From: Bacillota bacterium
Lineage (GTDB): Bacteria > Bacillota_A > Clostridia > Lachnospirales > WQUN01
Assembly (NCBI GenBank): GCA_009786175.1
Contig: WQTQ01000097.1
Span: 1-7,136 of the forward strand
DNA: 7,136 nt
Direction: 5' to 3'
Every line of letters begins with the position of its first letter. Position 1 is the stretch's first letter. Below, piece after piece: positions 6,758-7,136 of the stretch. Below the pieces are notes generated by a model. That model was not told the origin of the DNA. It was given only the letters and a program-made list of their open reading frames with translations, and made no database searches. The position numbers were made by a program, and so were the translations under genes.

Positions 6758-7043
6758 GCGAGTACCTTACGTAGTTGAGCAGACAAGCAGGGGCGAAAGA
6801 AGTTATGATATTTATTCCCGGCTACTGGCAGACAGGATAATATTTTTAGGCGAAGAAGTAAGCGATAATTCTGCCCGTAGTATAACTGCTCAATTATTGT
6901 TTTTGGAAAGCCAAGACCCGGACAAAGATATACATCTGTACATTAACTCCCCGGGCGGGACAATAACAGCGGGGCTTGCCATATTTGACACAATGAATTA
7001 TATAAAGTGCGATGTCTCGACAATTTGCATAGGGCTTATGTGA
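6754..7043 (+). pseudogene. clpP: Frameshifted and truncated ClpP protease subunit
   Basis: From ATG at 6754 the frame gives only MSEYLT and a stop. The next frame, from 6762, reads [22 protein letters not shown] and continues as unmistakable ClpP ([51 protein letters not shown]) to TGA at 7041. Inserting one base in codon 3 (ATG AGC GAn GTA CCT) restores the canonical MSxVPYVVEQ start, so a single base is missing. The homology stops just before the AASMG segment that carries the catalytic Ser, and His and Asp are lost too. About 95 of the usual ~195 residues remain. Intact ClpP forms the barrel-shaped serine peptidase that works with ClpX/ClpC ATPases. The copy follows an AraC-type gene rather than tig or clpX, so it may be an accessory paralogue. 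The body has no other stop, so decay is recent, or the base loss is a sequencing error. Confidence 0.88.
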
Positions 7044-7044
7044 T

Positions 7045-7136
7045 TCAAGCAATTCCCTTTCTATACTCTTTCCGCCCATTGTAATAATTTGCAACATACA
7101 TTTGTGAAATGGCATCTTTCTGGTGCGAGTGAAGTC
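7045..7136 (-). CDS. Possible C-terminal end of an unidentified gene
   Basis: Reading left from the right edge, the minus strand has an open frame that ends at TGA (7047-7045) with about 29 residues containing QKDAISQMYVANYY and NGRKEYRKGIA. Codon choice looks coding and the tail is basic, but the family is not recognised. It begins exactly where the clpP homology ends, so it probably belongs to inserted or rearranged DNA such as a mobile element. The fragment is too short to name, and it may be chance. Confidence 0.3.
   Translation of the reverse strand, partial: LHSHQKDAISQMYVANYYNGRKEYRKGIA

Noticed and set aside
6754..6790. Programmed frameshift joining MSEY to the ClpP frame
   Set aside because: No slippery heptamer or stimulating structure is seen, and the protein is also truncated before its active site, so decay or error is simpler.
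6894..7115. Minus-strand open frame of 73 codons antisense to clpP
   Set aside because: It overlaps the well-supported ClpP reading on the other strand and shows no family features.

Overview
The window looks like chromosomal DNA from an anaerobic, plant- or gut-associated Clostridia-type Firmicute. The signs are strong GGAGG-type ribosome sites, a long secreted protein built from FIVAR and carbohydrate-binding modules, a Firmicutes-style short sirtuin, and a clpP sequence of the Clostridia/Bacilli type. This assignment is inferred from sequence character only. No RNA gene, CRISPR array or complete mobile element was seen.

Left three quarters (1-5345, minus strand): one uninterrupted reading frame of 1781 codons that runs off the left edge. 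It encodes a huge exported protein. In order it carries a signal peptide, a jelly-roll carbohydrate-binding-like module, a FIVAR repeat, an F5/8 type C (discoidin) module, a very cysteine-rich linker, a second jelly-roll module, two FIVAR repeats, a third jelly-roll module with a short Cys linker, two more FIVAR repeats, a fourth jelly-roll module, two InlB/Flg_new-like beta repeats, and a C-terminal TIM-barrel glycosidase-like domain. That last domain has a clear 'GNE' acid/base motif, and a probable second catalytic Glu lies just inside the left edge. All plus-strand open frames across this stretch are antisense shadows.

Middle (5346-5557): a 5' leader with a good ribosome site for the giant gene, weak promoter candidates, and a 48-base near-perfect palindrome followed by a T-run. 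The palindrome is the terminator of the upstream sirtuin gene, so the giant gene is probably transcribed on its own.

Right part: a complete sirtuin (NAD-dependent protein deacylase) gene on the minus strand (5558-6280). It is divergent from a small MarA/SoxS-sized AraC-type regulator on the plus strand (6392-6757). The regulator's stop overlaps (ATGA) the start of a clpP gene that is doubly broken: one base is missing in codon 3, and homology stops just before the catalytic serine. At that point the sequence changes to unrelated DNA carrying what looks like the C-terminal end of an unidentified minus-strand gene, so a rearrangement or insertion junction lies near 7037-7047.

The genes do not form one obvious pathway. 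The giant protein is a polysaccharide-binding and probably polysaccharide-cleaving surface enzyme. The sirtuin is a housekeeping-type deacylase. The AraC/clpP pair is a small operon that has recently decayed or been interrupted.
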